Of a DNA stretch of 5,587 nt, positions 5,376-5,587 are shown in pieces. The position numbers were made by a program, and so were the translations under genes. Origin of the DNA: JAQBDA01 sp041301185 (GTDB taxonomy: Bacteria > Chloroflexota > Anaerolineae > Anaerolineales > UBA4823); the NCBI GenBank assembly GCA_041301185.1, contig JBFYSV010000075.1:1-5587 (forward strand). Direction: 5' to 3'. Positions within the stretch are counted from its first letter, which is position 1; each line of letters begins with the position of its first letter. The notes below the pieces were generated by a model that did no database searches, was not told the origin of the DNA, and saw only the letters and a program-made list of their open reading frames with translations.

Positions 5376-5533
5376 AATATCCAGCCATGATCCATGTTCC
5401 GATGCCTGGTTGTTCATCCTTTGCACCTCCATCAATATGTGGGGAAGGACTCTCCCCCGCTAATGAATGTGGCTGGTTAGTTTCAAGGGTTGCGGCGCAC
5501 CCGGTCAGGAAAGAAAGTTTCCGGATGAGGTAA
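5372..5533 (+). CDS. Doubtful small reading frame, 53 aa
   Basis: A frame starting at GTG 5372 shares GTGA with the stop of the zinc-ribbon gene, the same coupling geometry as at 735-738. It would encode 53 residues with three cysteines, several prolines and a basic C-terminus (HPVRKESFRMR). No family, membrane segment or regular secondary-structure pattern is apparent, and the only purine-rich site (GAGGGGG, 5353-5359) is 12 bases away. The composition looks more like non-coding DNA read by chance. It is recorded because the overlap is suggestive and the region otherwise holds no gene. Confidence 0.2.
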   Translation: MKYPAMIHVPMPGCSSFAPPSICGEGLSPANECGWLVSRVAAHPVRKESFRMR

Positions 5534-5587
5534 TGATGTTTATCGTTTTAGATATTACTGAGAAAAGGCAATGAAACTGAATTTACT
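5376..5587 (+). other. 3' terminal region without a firm gene
   Basis: Apart from the doubtful frame above, this stretch contains a 13-codon frame (5533-5574) beginning at the TAATG overlap and preceded by GAGG (5526-5530). It also contains an inverted repeat GGGGA/TCCCC (5441-5445, 5453-5457) without a T-run. It probably serves as the intergenic space and leader of a gene that begins at or beyond the right edge. Confidence 0.35.
5571..5587 (+). CDS. Possible start of a gene cut by the window edge
   Basis: ATG 5571 opens a frame reading MKLNL before the window ends. AAAAGG (5563-5568) lies just upstream, though the spacing of two bases is short. The ATG shares ATGA with the stop of the 13-codon frame before it. 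Too little is visible to judge the product. Confidence 0.25.

Noticed and set aside
5441..5457. GGGGA/TCCCC inverted repeat as a terminator
   Set aside because: The stem is only five base pairs with a seven-base loop and no T-run follows.

Overview
The window is bacterial DNA of roughly balanced base composition, densely packed with genes that all run on the plus strand. No gene names the organism. The mix (a YggT protein, tiny membrane proteins, a CBS-pair protein, a variant HU protein, a lipoprotein rich in Ala, Gln and Thr, and a YihY/BrkB protein) and the style of the proteins remind me of Chloroflexota, class Anaerolineae. That is an impression from memory, not a demonstration. No rRNA, tRNA, CRISPR array, transposase or integrase was seen.

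Layout. Positions 1-147 form a leader with two short palindromes. Positions 148-1110 hold four very small genes: a YggT-family membrane protein, a 57-residue protein of unknown function, a 50-residue double-hydrophobic protein joined to it by a GTGA overlap, and a 52-residue protein of the lmo0937 type. A strong hairpin without a U-tract lies between the third and fourth. Positions 1249-2046 hold a stand-alone CBS-pair protein and an HU-like DNA-binding protein, each with a strong Shine-Dalgarno sequence. A hairpin followed by a short T-run (2053-2095) may end this first block.

The second block starts near 2103. It encodes a protein with a lipoprotein signal, a repetitive coiled-coil-like ectodomain, one transmembrane helix and a charged cytoplasmic tail. 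The next gene overlaps it and encodes an unrecognised 308-residue soluble protein with a possible winged-helix-like C-terminus. A YihY/BrkB membrane protein follows after 8 bases, and then a putative zinc-ribbon protein with a very acidic insert. The last 212 bases hold only short, doubtful reading frames linked by start/stop overlaps, the last of which runs off the window.

How the genes may work together (inference): the first block resembles a stress or envelope-maintenance set, with small membrane proteins, a possible nucleotide-sensing CBS protein and a nucleoid protein. The most novel part is the overlapping pair at 2103-3957. It combines a surface protein apparently anchored at both ends with a cytoplasmic partner of unknown function, followed by a membrane protein. 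It could be an undescribed membrane-linked module, but nothing in the sequence fixes its function.
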